This document shows, one piece after another, positions 7,846-17,125 of a DNA stretch of 64,000 nt; the stretch's first letter is position 1; every line of letters begins with the position of its first letter. Location of the stretch: the NCBI GenBank assembly GCA_946413815.1, contig CAMKMD010000001.1, forward strand, positions 1-64,000, given 5' to 3'. A program made the position numbers and the translations under genes. The DNA is from an uncultured Ruminococcus sp. GTDB lineage: Bacteria; Bacillota; Clostridia; Oscillospirales; Ruminococcaceae. The notes under the pieces were generated by a model. It was given only the letters and a program-made list of their open reading frames with translations. It was not told the origin of the DNA and searched no databases.

Positions 7846-9093
7846 TCACTCCTTACTGATAAGCGCTGTTATCTTCTTCAATGCCTTCTTCTGGAGAAGC
7901 GGCGGGAGACAGAGCTCCGTTACGTGGTCTGTCATGGTCTTGGCCAGCTGTCTGTCGCCGTAAAGCTCGATGCAGTCCTTCATGGAAAGCTCGCCGTAGA
8001 GGTAGAGCACTGCCGGCACGATGCCGCTGACGTTGGCGGAATCCGGCGATACAAGGCCGATAATGGACATGGAGTTCTCGTCACGGCCGAGGACTGCAAG
8101 CAGAAGCGGCGTCGGCACCTCCATATCGACTGCATCACAGTAGATGCGGTAGAGGTCCTCCGGTGTGGCATCATCGAGAGGCATACCAAGGGCGATATTG
8201 TTCCTTACTGCCATACGGAAGCGTGCGGGATAGGAGTCTATCGGCTTCTGATAGAGCTCATACATATTCTGCTCCGGCTTCATGCCGCCGGAGAAATGCT
8301 CGCGGGAGATATCCACCCACATATCACGCCATGCCTCGGCAGGATAATTGCGTATCATCCCGAATACCTCGAGGGGGTCTGTGATGGAGGGGCGTATCAT
8401 ATCTATGAAGTTCTTCACCAGGCCGAAGCTGATGTCCGGTGAGCCGCTGAAAAAGCGTATGAAGGAATTCTGCCATTCGATGCGGAAGGGTGCTCCGTTG
8501 AGATAGGCGAAGAACTGGAGCATATGCTCCGGCACATAGCCGGAATTGTCGCGGCAGAGCCTGTCTACGAGCCTCTCCTCGTTGTCGCCGAACTGGGGGA
8601 GATACATTATCCAATGAGTTATGTCTGCCGGTACCTTTTCCTCCGGCGGAAGGTCGTGTTTGAGCAGGTCGGCAGTCATCATGCCCGGGAAATCCTCCTC
8701 GCTGAGCTGGAGACGGCGGGCATAGCGTGAGGGAAGTCTGCGGCAGGCATAGGTCATAGCCGGAAGGAGCTTGTCCTCCGGTACTGTGAAGCTTCCGCTG
8801 TTGTGAAGAAGGGCAAGTATCAGCTTTCTGCCGTACTCCTCGTCCTGTCTGGTGGAATACTCCTCAACGGTGCAGACGAAATTCTCTCTCTCGTCCACCT
8901 TCTTGCCGTGGGATTTGAATATCTCAAGCACCTTGTGGTCCTCGGTGCAGACAAAGTATGCACTGCGTCTCTCCTCGAGCCTCTGTAGCAGCGGTACGAG
9001 CGCCTGATAGCGGTTATCTGCGGGAGTCCTTCCGTCGTCCCTGAGCCATGACCAGCCGGCGTCTCTTGAAGGTCTTGTGTAGATCAGCTTCAT
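7846..9093 (-). CDS. Unrecognised protein coupled to the GTPase-like gene
   Basis: A 415-residue soluble protein without signal peptide or membrane segment. It starts MKLIYTRPSRDAGWSWL and has a mixed alpha/beta first 100 residues, then a long helical region with short tryptophan- and proline-rich motifs (THWIMYLPQFGDNEERL, SYPARFRM). I do not recognise a family. The ATG shares one base with the stop of the GTPase-like gene (TAATG), with GGAGGT upstream, so the two are made together and may form a complex. By analogy with GTPase-centred bacterial systems in which a large partner (GAP1-type) accompanies a TRAFAC GTPase, this could be a GTPase partner; I saw no diagnostic GAP1 motif, so this is a guess to be tested by profile search. 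Confidence 0.7.
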   Translation of the reverse strand: MKLIYTRPSRDAGWSWLRDDGRTPADNRYQALVPLLQRLEERRSAYFVCTEDHKVLEIFKSHGKKVDERENFVCTVEEYSTRQDEEYGRKLILALLHNSGSFTVPEDKLLPAMTYACRRLPSRYARRLQLSEEDFPGMMTADLLKHDLPPEEKVPADITHWIMYLPQFGDNEERLVDRLCRDNSGYVPEHMLQFFAYLNGAPFRIEWQNSFIRFFSGSPDISFGLVKNFIDMIRPSITDPLEVFGMIRNYPAEAWRDMWVDISREHFSGGMKPEQNMYELYQKPIDSYPARFRMAVRNNIALGMPLDDATPEDLYRIYCDAVDMEVPTPLLLAVLGRDENSMSIIGLVSPDSANVSGIVPAVLYLYGELSMKDCIELYGDRQLAKTMTDHVTELCLPPLLQKKALKKITALISKE

Positions 9094-10547
9094 TACCTTA
9101 TACCTCCATAGACTTTGATGGTCTCGATGAGATCTTCAATATACATAGGCGCATACCTGTTTTTGAGCCTGCTGTCTGATACATCGGTGCCGAAGGGCGC
9201 TACACAGGCATATTTCACGGTATAATCGGATATCTCGTTGCAGCATACCCTGAGTGAGCGGAGGTAGTGTACGGAGTCGATATCCGCTGCTTCATCTGCT
9301 GCGGGTTCTTCTCCGGCTGTACCGGCTTCTTCTGCGCTCTCCGGTACGGGTGCAGCTTCGGGCTCCGGTGCGGGAGTTTCTTCCCCTACAGGGATATCTA
9401 TGTCGATATCGAAACCGGGTTCCTCAGTGCCGTCGATGAATTCTTCTATATACTCTACGGCGGAGGGCTTCTGTGGCTCCTTTTCGTAGAACTTGCCTGT
9501 CATGAAGTATGAGTCATCCGCTGACATCAGGTGCTTTCGGAGATTGATGAGGTTCTCGTAGTCAAGACCCTTCTTCTTCCAGTTATCCTTCCAGCCCTGA
9601 TAATCGGTTATCATGCTGGCGGCGGCGTGGTCGGGATAGCGGTCACACTTCGAGAAGCAGAGTATTATCTTGGTGGGCTTGGTCTTTCCGGCAAGCTTTA
9701 CTTTGAGTTCCTCAAGATAGCTCTCAAGACGGGTAAGGGATATGCGGCTCTTGTCATCGCTGTCAACTATGACTATGAGCATATCCGACTCGACTGCCGG
9801 ACGGAAGTCTCTTACCTCGCCCACGATGTCCTTTCTCTCAGGGTCCTTGCCGAGAATTTCTCCGGCGGTATCAGTGATGTGGATATCGGTTATCTCACGT
9901 TTGCTGTTGCGGAATTTTATTGTAAGACAGGGCGTCTTTGAGCCGTGTGTGGCTCCGGGTGCCATGCGCTTTGCAAGCATAGCCTCAAGGCCCTTGTAAT
10001 AGCTGTTGAAAAAGGGCTCTGCCATATTTATGGTATTACCCTTTTCCTTGAAGCGGTAGTAGAGGGATATGGCAAGAGCCGTCTTGCTTCCGCCTACGTT
10101 GGATATAAGGGAGATGTTTACGCTCTTTCCCCTTGCGTCGGGGCCGTTCTCGTCGGCGTACTCGTTGGGGAGTATCAGGTGGCAGTTCCCGCAGGCAACT
10201 GTCATAAGCGGTGTGGGGCGTCCGCCCTTGCTCCTGATGTCGGCTACATAGCCGCCTATTGAAACGTGGTCACGTACATTCGAGGATGATACAGGCTGCA
10301 CGCTCACCTTGTCGCGGATGATATCGGGGATGACGTTCTGGCTGAAGAGCACACGGAGACAGTCATCATCTGAAGCGTCTATGCCGTACTTCTTCAGCGT
10401 GCCGTCCTCTCCGGAAAGCACAGGGTCGATGAGGTATTCCTTCTTGGCCGCAAGCTCGTCCTCGTTGAACATGAGAAGAAGGTCATCACGGGTCAGGGCA
10501 AAGCGAAGCCCCTCCTTGTCGTCATTGCAGTATGGACAGTATTTCAT
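9093..10547 (-). CDS. Zinc-ribbon GTPase-like protein
   Basis: A 484-residue soluble protein. Residues 4-7 (CPYC) and 119-122 (CGNC) make a split zinc ribbon. A P-loop NTPase domain follows: the P-loop-like sequence SNVGGSKT (149-156) departs from GxxxxGK[ST] at both glycines but keeps Lys155-Thr156; the switch II motif is DTAG (226-229), a hydrophobic strand MLIVIVDSDD follows, and SKCD (299-302) sits where [NT]KxD is expected. A Glu/Pro/Ala-rich linker (about 385-430) precedes a short C-terminal domain. This fits divergent TRAFAC-type GTPases seen in conflict-related or membrane-associated operons. Start is set by GAGGAGGGGAAGGAA upstream. Nucleotide specificity is unproven. Confidence 0.75.
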   Translation of the reverse strand: MKYCPYCNDDKEGLRFALTRDDLLLMFNEDELAAKKEYLIDPVLSGEDGTLKKYGIDASDDDCLRVLFSQNVIPDIIRDKVSVQPVSSSNVRDHVSIGGYVADIRSKGGRPTPLMTVACGNCHLILPNEYADENGPDARGKSVNISLISNVGGSKTALAISLYYRFKEKGNTINMAEPFFNSYYKGLEAMLAKRMAPGATHGSKTPCLTIKFRNSKREITDIHITDTAGEILGKDPERKDIVGEVRDFRPAVESDMLIVIVDSDDKSRISLTRLESYLEELKVKLAGKTKPTKIILCFSKCDRYPDHAAASMITDYQGWKDNWKKKGLDYENLINLRKHLMSADDSYFMTGKFYEKEPQKPSAVEYIEEFIDGTEEPGFDIDIDIPVGEETPAPEPEAAPVPESAEEAGTAGEEPAADEAADIDSVHYLRSLRVCCNEISDYTVKYACVAPFGTDVSDSRLKNRYAPMYIEDLIETIKVYGGIR

Positions 10548-10560
10548 TTCCTTCCCCTCC

Positions 10561-11709
10561 TCAGTATGCTATCTCGATGTGATAATCCTGACCGAACATC
10601 GTTACGTCACGGACATACTTATCACGGTATGCCTCGTTTTCCTCGTAATATACAAGGTCCACGGACTGCACTGCCGCTGTGTTGTCGGCACTTATGGCAC
10701 GCTCTCCGCAGGCAAGCTGGAAGACCTCGTTCTCCTCGCTGTACTGGAGCCTGAGGTTCTTCGGGAACCTGAGGTCGGTGCGGAGCCTTCCGCTGCCGTC
10801 AGATGCTGCAAATATGGCGTTCTTTCTGTTGAACTGCATGAACTGGCGTATCTTATCGTTCTGGAACTCCTTGCTGTCGGTCTCGGGAACGGTGCTGGCC
10901 ATATAGTAGCGTACATTTCTGCCGTTCTCGTATATATCGGTATATACGATGATGGAGGCACGCCTGAGGAAGGCTTCGATGCCTGTGGGCTCCGGCTCCG
11001 GAATGACGGGCTCGGGTACAGGCGGTGCTGAGGAGACTGCCGCACGCTCTGCTATAGCTTCACGGCGGAGCTTCATAGTTTTAGCGCCTCTTGAACCTGT
11101 GGAGCTGCTGCCGGAAGCGACTGTCTCCGGAGCCTTGGGTGCTGCTGCGGGAGCTGCCGGTACCGGAGCAACAGGCTGGGGCGGTACATAGCCGCCCGGC
11201 TGGGCGTAAGGGCTCTGGGGAGCATAGCCGGGATAGACCTGCTGCTGAGGAGCATAGGGTGATGCGGGCGGCACCTGATAGGGCTGCTGCGGCTGTGGAG
11301 GTACGGCAGGGCGGACCTGTGTATTCTGCGCGTTGGTATTCTTTGCGGCAGGCTTGCGCTTTCCGGCGGCTGCACTTATCCAGTCAGCGATAAGAGTGAT
11401 CAAGAGGTATATCACCATAGCCACTCCGAAGAAGAGACAGAGATAGAGAAGGTCTCTGCCGAGGGCTGTCCTGAAAGCATTGTGCAGTGCGGGATACCTT
11501 GTATCGGTGCTGTTGGTCACTGTTAAAAGTGCCGCCGTTCTGTCCCTGTCAAAGAAGGCAGGTATCATATCCTTTGGTGTATAGTTTGCTGTGATATAGC
11601 CTGTCGAAAGGCCTGCATGGAGCGCTGCCCCGGTAAGAGAGATCAGAGCTACGATGATCATAAGCAGTATAGTCCTGAATGTTCCGGTGTGTTTTTTGTT
11701 CTTCGCCAT
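10561..11709 (-). CDS. Membrane protein with Pro/Gln-rich cytoplasmic linker
   Basis: A 382-residue protein with a transmembrane segment at about 12-35, a short external loop, and a second at about 90-110 (LLYLCLFFGVAMVIYLLITL), so the large C-terminal part should be cytoplasmic. Residues about 130-205 are a low-complexity Pro/Gln/Ala/Tyr linker (repeats of PQQP, YAPQ, PYAQPGGY). The last 130 residues are a folded domain (EAFLRRASIIVYTDIYENG onward) of unknown family. Its ATG overlaps the preceding stop by one base (TGATG), and it lies 13 bases before the GTPase-like gene. The layout suggests a membrane platform linking the external wall enzymes to the cytoplasmic GTPase-like pair; that is inference. 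Confidence 0.7.
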   Translation of the reverse strand: MAKNKKHTGTFRTILLMIIVALISLTGAALHAGLSTGYITANYTPKDMIPAFFDRDRTAALLTVTNSTDTRYPALHNAFRTALGRDLLYLCLFFGVAMVIYLLITLIADWISAAAGKRKPAAKNTNAQNTQVRPAVPPQPQQPYQVPPASPYAPQQQVYPGYAPQSPYAQPGGYVPPQPVAPVPAAPAAAPKAPETVASGSSSTGSRGAKTMKLRREAIAERAAVSSAPPVPEPVIPEPEPTGIEAFLRRASIIVYTDIYENGRNVRYYMASTVPETDSKEFQNDKIRQFMQFNRKNAIFAASDGSGRLRTDLRFPKNLRLQYSEENEVFQLACGERAISADNTAAVQSVDLVYYEENEAYRDKYVRDVTMFGQDYHIEIAY

Positions 11710-12953
11710 CAGTTGACCTCCTCAGAATGTTCTATAAAATAGGCTATGCAGGGAGTGAGCAGATTGATCCTTGCATCCTCCTGACTGTAGAGCACGAATG
11801 ATTTGCTCCTGCCGTCGGGCATCGTTATCACACCTGCTGTATACTTCACTCCGTCTCCGGTGTTCTTTACTACGCGCATATCCGGTGTTACGCCCTGTAC
11901 AGGCGTAAAGAAGCCCCTTGCACGCTCGCAGAGCTCCTGCGGCAGCTCCTCCGGTGTGTTCACTGGAAGAGAAACGGCTTCTCCGGCGCTGTCGGTAACG
12001 GATGAAGTGAGAACGGGAAGTGAATGCTTTCCCGACCATATACGCTGTACTGTGCTGCAAAGGTGGAGCGGACTGATATAGCCCTCTGACACGGGCTTTG
12101 CAAGAGCCTCTGCCTTTGGCAGCGGCTTTCCGTCATCAGCTGCCGGCTCGGAGAGAACTCCGAAATCCGTCATGAATCCGTAGGAGGATATCATCTCCCC
12201 CTTCTCGTCATCGAAGGAAGTCATATAGCTGCTGCGGCAGTCAAAGGCCGACGCCGCTTCCTCCGCCGATATACCGAGCTTGTCGAATACGGCGGCTGAA
12301 ATGTTGGCTTCAAGCTGTGTGCAGCCGCTCACCTCACGGTCTATGCCTGTGGTGCTGGTGGCACACATGGTCTGTATCTCGCCTGTGGCAGTATCCTGTA
12401 TTATGCAGCCCCCGAGTATACCGTTATACTTCAGGAGCATATATATGCTCTCCTCAAGCTGCGGACGAAGGGTGAGAGTGACGTTGCAGCCCTCTCCTGT
12501 GCCCTTGTCATAGCGGAGATATCCCTCAAGGCCGCCTGCATTGACATCGCCGTAGAGATAACGGCAGAGCATTGCACGGCTCCTTGCGGAGGACGCTGAG
12601 CTGACCTCGTTCACGGCTATGGTGCTGTCATAGCAGAGACCGCCCGCATAGTCATAGATTCCGCTGCGGTGCGGGAAATAGCTGTAGCCCTTTCCCGTGA
12701 GTTTAGCGGCGTAGTGCTCACTGCGCAGATTGCTCCTTGCAAGGCTCATGGCTGCAAGGGCTTCGGAAACTGCGCTGTCACCGGAGAGGGATTCAGTCTC
12801 GCTGACTGTGAAGAGCGGAGGCTTCGGGAAAAAGCTGTAGTATGCAGTGAAGCAGAAAACGGCAGCTCCGACAGCTATGGCTGCTGCGGCTGTCGGGGCA
12901 GAGCGTACACGCTTCTTAGCCTCTGACAGATCCGGCTTCTTCAGCTGTTTCAT
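11709..12953 (-). CDS. PBP-like protein without catalytic motifs
   Basis: A 414-residue single-pass protein: cytoplasmic start, membrane helix at about 22-41, then an external domain. Residues 159-196 (TLTLRPQLEES onward to DTATGEIQTM) match the start of the transpeptidase fold of class B penicillin-binding proteins (TLD..LQ....., ...D..TGEI.AM). Downstream I find no SxxK, SxN or KTG at the expected spacing, so it should not acylate. A strong GGAGG places the ATG at 12953, so the gene overlaps the SEDS gene by 38 bases. A structural or regulatory partner of the SEDS protein or of the active PBP two genes upstream is the likely role. It could also be a much-diverged active enzyme with unusual motifs. 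Confidence 0.7.
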   Translation of the reverse strand: MKQLKKPDLSEAKKRVRSAPTAAAAIAVGAAVFCFTAYYSFFPKPPLFTVSETESLSGDSAVSEALAAMSLARSNLRSEHYAAKLTGKGYSYFPHRSGIYDYAGGLCYDSTIAVNEVSSASSARSRAMLCRYLYGDVNAGGLEGYLRYDKGTGEGCNVTLTLRPQLEESIYMLLKYNGILGGCIIQDTATGEIQTMCATSTTGIDREVSGCTQLEANISAAVFDKLGISAEEAASAFDCRSSYMTSFDDEKGEMISSYGFMTDFGVLSEPAADDGKPLPKAEALAKPVSEGYISPLHLCSTVQRIWSGKHSLPVLTSSVTDSAGEAVSLPVNTPEELPQELCERARGFFTPVQGVTPDMRVVKNTGDGVKYTAGVITMPDGRSKSFVLYSQEDARINLLTPCIAYFIEHSEEVN

Positions 12954-14328
12954 AGACTGCCTCCTTTCTGCGGCTCAGTGAAAGAGCGATAAGGCATATA
13001 TATATCACTGAGTATACAAGGTTCGTTATACCGTCACTGACGAAGGGAAGGCCTACGCCGGTGAAGAAGAATGCTGCAACATTTGCCATGCAGTGTATAG
13101 CACAGGAGGCAAGGAGCATGACTGCTCCGTAGAAGCCTGCCCGGGCGGTGAAATCCTTTTCCTTCACGCTGCTGAGTCTTACTGCCGGTATCAGCGTGAG
13201 GGCAAGATAGGCGGCAAGTATGATGACTGCCGCAAGCTTTCCGAGGACTGTGAGCATATTCAGGAAGCTGAAATCCTCACAGCGTGTGGCGAGCTCGCCG
13301 CCGATATAAACATCGTAGCGGTTGGGGTTGGGCCAGATATATGTCCTTTCGCCCAGCTCCTCACGTACAAGGTTGACCTGGTCGAAAGCTGTGATATCAA
13401 AGAGTCTCTGATATATGTGGCTGTTCTCCGGGAAGAACATATAGATGAATACTCCTCCGGCAGCAACGATCGCTGCCGAGAGCGCTGCAAGCCTGTAGCG
13501 GCCTGTGAGAAGAAGACTCGTCAGGTAGAAGAACAGAAGTATCATCACCGTTCCGAATTCTCCGGTCAGCGCAAGGAAAGCCATAGTCGGTACGCATACT
13601 GCAAATACCGCATTCCTGCTGATGAAGCTGCCGGCGTTCTTTCCCTTTCCGGCAGGTACGGTCTCAAGTGCTGCTATGGAGATGACTGCAAGGAACTTTG
13701 CAGTCTCGATGAGCCTGAGCTGCATACCGAAGCTGTGTCTGAATACCGCAGCTGCAAGGATCAGCATGATGTCCGCTGTAATCAGTAGAAGCATACCGGT
13801 GCTGAACCAGTACCATCTCGGATCTTTCGCCTTAGATGCTCTTACACGGCGCAGGACAGCTTTAAGGGGACGGAAGGATTCTGCCTTTGCCCGGAGCTCC
13901 GGCACTGCTGTGAAGGTCAGCACTGCGCACAGGAATGCACAGCCGAGGACGAGCAGTACCAGCTTCTTTATCTCGTTCGGCGTAAGTGTACGTATATAAA
14001 GCTGGAAGAATATGCCCAGTTCTCCCATTGCGGTAAAGAATGCGATGACTGCAAGGGCAAGGCTGTCGCCGGTAAGACCGGTGCCGAAGCTGAGTGCTGC
14101 GGCCTTGACAGCTATGCCTATGATAAGGAACAGTATGAATACCGCTGCATAGAGCGGTGACGAGAGCAATGAATTGCGTGCGAAATATATTACCGCGGTC
14201 ACAAGAAGGATGACCTCCGGCGCAAAAAAGTACATAAGGTACTTGAACTGCTTTACAGCCCACAGTATATCGGAGCGGAGATTTCTCGCACCTGATACTG
14301 CGGTGTTCACTATTTCTTTTTCTGCCAT
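12916..14328 (-). CDS. SEDS-family (FtsW/RodA-like) membrane protein
   Basis: A 470-residue polytopic protein with about ten hydrophobic segments. Family marks are LTGEFGTVMILLFFYL (like the FtsW LxxDxG...), a large external loop holding YQRLFD and ending CEDFSFLNMLTVLGK (compare tDFIFAvigEELG), and the last-helix motif GVGLPFVSDGITN (compare TGLPLPFLSyGGSS). SEDS proteins polymerise lipid II into glycan strands together with a class B PBP. Here the loop is diverged and the conserved Gly-Gly-Ser at the end is altered, so it is probably a specialised paralogue rather than the housekeeping FtsW or RodA. It sits four bases after the LCP-like gene. Confidence 0.8.
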   Translation of the reverse strand: MAEKEIVNTAVSGARNLRSDILWAVKQFKYLMYFFAPEVILLVTAVIYFARNSLLSSPLYAAVFILFLIIGIAVKAAALSFGTGLTGDSLALAVIAFFTAMGELGIFFQLYIRTLTPNEIKKLVLLVLGCAFLCAVLTFTAVPELRAKAESFRPLKAVLRRVRASKAKDPRWYWFSTGMLLLITADIMLILAAAVFRHSFGMQLRLIETAKFLAVISIAALETVPAGKGKNAGSFISRNAVFAVCVPTMAFLALTGEFGTVMILLFFYLTSLLLTGRYRLAALSAAIVAAGGVFIYMFFPENSHIYQRLFDITAFDQVNLVREELGERTYIWPNPNRYDVYIGGELATRCEDFSFLNMLTVLGKLAAVIILAAYLALTLIPAVRLSSVKEKDFTARAGFYGAVMLLASCAIHCMANVAAFFFTGVGLPFVSDGITNLVYSVIYICLIALSLSRRKEAVYETAEEAGSVRG

Positions 14329-14332
14329 CGGA

Positions 14333-15613
14333 TCACCCCTTCATATCATAGCAGATTATGCGTATCACAGCCTGCCTCAGCTGTGCGGGATAGGTGTATA
14401 GCGTGCGTGTGCCGTCAGCGGAGTAGAGCTCCTGACAGTTCACGGGAAGGCGGATGCTTCCGGTATTCCTGTAGGAATCACGGTAATCACGCCAGTATGA
14501 AGCTGTATCGAAGCCAAGCTTCAGGAGGTCTCCGGCGGAAAGGCTCGTTGCCGCTCCGTCTGCGGCTTCATTGAAACGAGAGGTCGAAAGGAGCAGCTTT
14601 GAAAGACTGCGGCGGGTAGCTATCGCATTTATTACCCTGTCCTCACGCTCGGTGCGTATGTAATCGCTGTCCGGCTTTGCACCGGTGGATGTGACCACGG
14701 TAAGGCTGTAGGCCTGCTTTCCATCGCAGCGCACCTTCCCAGTCTCCTCTTTTCCGGAGAAAAGACGTGCGGTGTCAAGGAGTGTGCAGTCCTCACCGTA
14801 TCTTTCTGTGAGGATGCTGTTCACCTGCTCCGCCTCTGCCGCTGACATCTCCACGGTAACACCGCCGAGACTGTCTATTACCTTGACGAAGGACTTGTCA
14901 TCGAGTATCAGAGTCTCGTCCACCTTTATGGAAAAGGCATCCTCGACTGCGGAGGGCAGCTCCTGTGCGGGTACCTCCGCAAGACGGCAGAACCTGCCGC
15001 CATAAGAGACCTGTGTATCGCCTAAAAGTGTGAGCAGTCTGACAGACTTGCTGCGCCTGTTGAATACTGCTGTCTTTATCATATCGGGAGCACCGTCCTC
15101 ACCTGTCACGGCAATGAGGATGCTCGTTATATCCTTGTCCTCTATCACATCAGCGGACGCGGAATGCTGTACCTCTGAAGTGAGCGCACGTCTGAGAAGA
15201 GCACTCACCTTCGTCATACGGAATATGCCGAAGCCCACAGAAGCTGCAACAAGGAACGCAGCTGTCATGAGTATCACGAAGCGGCGGTACGGCATACGGT
15301 TTGTCATTGTAGTACCCACGACACGCAGCTTGGGAGTGCCCTCGCCGTAGCGGTAGCCTATCAGCCAGCGGAGATCCTCATCGGTGTCACCGTAGCTTAT
15401 CTGTACCACACCGTTGTCGCCTTTAAGAAGCATACCCGTCTTTCCGCCTATATCGAACATGGTCTGGCCGGAGTCAGAGAGTACGGGAGTAACTTCCGAA
15501 TCGCCGAGCTTCATGTGGATGTGAAGCCCCTTGCGGTATCTGATACCCCTTGCCCACAGCAGGGTGCCGAGTATCAGAAGGATTATCAGTGCAAAGAATA
15601 ATGTCCAGATCAT
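14333..15613 (-). CDS. LCP-like membrane protein lacking key arginines
   Basis: A 426-residue protein with a membrane helix at the very N-terminus, a first cytoplasmic-looking domain (about 25-105), a second helix (RRFVILMTAAFLVAASVGF, about 110-128), and an external LytR-CpsA-Psr-like domain (about 160-420). The match is in the layout ITSILIAVTG, ...VFNRRSKSVRLLTLLGDTQV and FVKVIDSLGGVTVEM, which are the LCP core strands. The residues usually written R-S-D-T and R-D-T, which bind the pyrophosphate lipid, are replaced here (GAPDM and GDT), so transfer of wall polymers by the usual mechanism is doubtful. It overlaps the PBP stop as ATGA, with GGAGGT upstream. Confidence 0.7.
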   Translation of the reverse strand: MIWTLFFALIILLILGTLLWARGIRYRKGLHIHMKLGDSEVTPVLSDSGQTMFDIGGKTGMLLKGDNGVVQISYGDTDEDLRWLIGYRYGEGTPKLRVVGTTMTNRMPYRRFVILMTAAFLVAASVGFGIFRMTKVSALLRRALTSEVQHSASADVIEDKDITSILIAVTGEDGAPDMIKTAVFNRRSKSVRLLTLLGDTQVSYGGRFCRLAEVPAQELPSAVEDAFSIKVDETLILDDKSFVKVIDSLGGVTVEMSAAEAEQVNSILTERYGEDCTLLDTARLFSGKEETGKVRCDGKQAYSLTVVTSTGAKPDSDYIRTEREDRVINAIATRRSLSKLLLSTSRFNEAADGAATSLSAGDLLKLGFDTASYWRDYRDSYRNTGSIRLPVNCQELYSADGTRTLYTYPAQLRQAVIRIICYDMKG

Positions 15614-17106
15614 GCCGCACCTCCTGATCCCGCAGCTATGGCTGCTATCTCACGGTAAAGCGGAACGAAGCTTGACGCATAGATTGAGTACTGGGTATTG
15701 CCGTTCTCGTCTGTGAAGTATTCAGCGAAATCTGCTCCGTTGTGGACGAATAGGGTTATCACCTTCAGAGGTGTGGTGCCCTGTGCGATGAAGCCGGTTA
15801 TGGTAAGGCACTCGAGAGGCTTTTCCACGCCGTCTTCCACGTACCATGTACTTGCAGAGCCTGTCTTTATGTAGAAATCATAGCCATCTGCGGGTGAGCA
15901 GCTGGAGTAAATGGCATCCTCATACATGAGCGACCACATACCGTCCCTCACTGTATCGGAAAGAGGTTCTGTACCCGGTACGGTCTGCACATCGGTCGCC
16001 GTGTTTATGCGGGGGGAGTGCATCTGTCCGCTTGCTATGGCTCCGGTAACCGCATTCATGTACATCAGGGAAACTCTCTCGTCTATGCCGTCGGAGTTGC
16101 ACATACCTATAGCGAAGAAGGCTGTCTGACGGTCACGGACATTCTTAGTATCATCGCTGTCGCCTTCCTGTACCTTCAGCTGGCTGATATCAGGCTGTAC
16201 TATCTTCTGCCAGTCGGTGCCGAGGATATAGCCCTTCAGCGGGCTGCCGTCGGAATTGAAGCCGAAATACTTGTTGTATACCGGCGCAAAGGTATCATAG
16301 CCCATAGTCCTCAGGGCATTGATGAAGTAGGTGTTGCTCGAGAAGGCAAAGGCGCCGAAGCTGCTGTACACACCGTCATACTGCGTACCGAAGAGATTCC
16401 GGTCAACGTTGTAGCCGTATCCCCTGCCGTCGATATCCCAGTTGCTGAAATCCCGGTCGTAGATATGCAGGGCTCCGGGATCGGAGTAGTACTGCTCGGC
16501 TCCTGATTCAAGCATGGCTGATGAAACGAGTATCTTTGCCGTACTTCCTATGAGCTGCGGAGTCGAGAAGAAGTCATTCTGTTTCAGGAGCGTTTTTTCG
16601 TCCTCCTCCGGAGTGGGCTCCTTCATATGCGGAGCGCTGTTGACTATGGCATCAACTGTGCCGTCCGGTTCAGAGACTATGACACAGCCGTCTATGCCGT
16701 GTCCCTCATTGCGGGTATAGCCGGTGAGCTTGCTGAGTATACTCGTACCCATATCGGTATCGAGCGTAAGGTCATAGGTTATGCCGGGACCTGCTACAGC
16801 GCTCTCTGTGATACTGTCAACGAGCTGCGGAAAGCTGTTCCCGAGCTCCGTGCGCTCCCACTTGCCGCTTGTGAGCTGTGCGAGGGGTGAGCCGTTCTTT
16901 GCGCTTATGACGGTATCATAGAGCGGGTCCTCGGGAAGAGGAGGCTCCGGCTCGGGGTTATGCTCCTCGGTGAAGAAGCTGATATCCACAGTACCGTCGA
17001 TCTGATGCGGCAGCGGCGAGGCCGAACGGACGGTATTTCCGCAGCCGCAGCTGCCTGTCAGGGCGGTGAGCGCCGTCAGGGCTGCAATCGTTCTTTTTAT
17101 GGTCAT
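15610..17106 (-). CDS. Class B-like penicillin-binding transpeptidase, lipoprotein
   Basis: The start is the ATG at 17106 (AAGGAGAACGAA upstream). The 498-residue protein has an N-terminal export signal with LTGSC, so it may be lipid-anchored at Cys20 instead of held by a helix. The transpeptidase domain keeps all three motifs at proper spacing: SxxK as STAK (188-191), SxN as SSN (256-258) and KTG (414-416). The preamble TYDLTLDTDM resembles the PBP TLD strand. It would cross-link peptidoglycan, or another peptide, outside the membrane. A lipoprotein PBP with only about 110 residues before the catalytic domain is short for class B. It lies 19 bases after the dockerin gene and overlaps the LCP-like gene. 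Confidence 0.8.
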   Translation of the reverse strand: MTIKRTIAALTALTALTGSCGCGNTVRSASPLPHQIDGTVDISFFTEEHNPEPEPPLPEDPLYDTVISAKNGSPLAQLTSGKWERTELGNSFPQLVDSITESAVAGPGITYDLTLDTDMGTSILSKLTGYTRNEGHGIDGCVIVSEPDGTVDAIVNSAPHMKEPTPEEDEKTLLKQNDFFSTPQLIGSTAKILVSSAMLESGAEQYYSDPGALHIYDRDFSNWDIDGRGYGYNVDRNLFGTQYDGVYSSFGAFAFSSNTYFINALRTMGYDTFAPVYNKYFGFNSDGSPLKGYILGTDWQKIVQPDISQLKVQEGDSDDTKNVRDRQTAFFAIGMCNSDGIDERVSLMYMNAVTGAIASGQMHSPRINTATDVQTVPGTEPLSDTVRDGMWSLMYEDAIYSSCSPADGYDFYIKTGSASTWYVEDGVEKPLECLTITGFIAQGTTPLKVITLFVHNGADFAEYFTDENGNTQYSIYASSFVPLYREIAAIAAGSGGAA

Positions 17107-17125
17107 TTCGTTCTCCTTGATGAAC

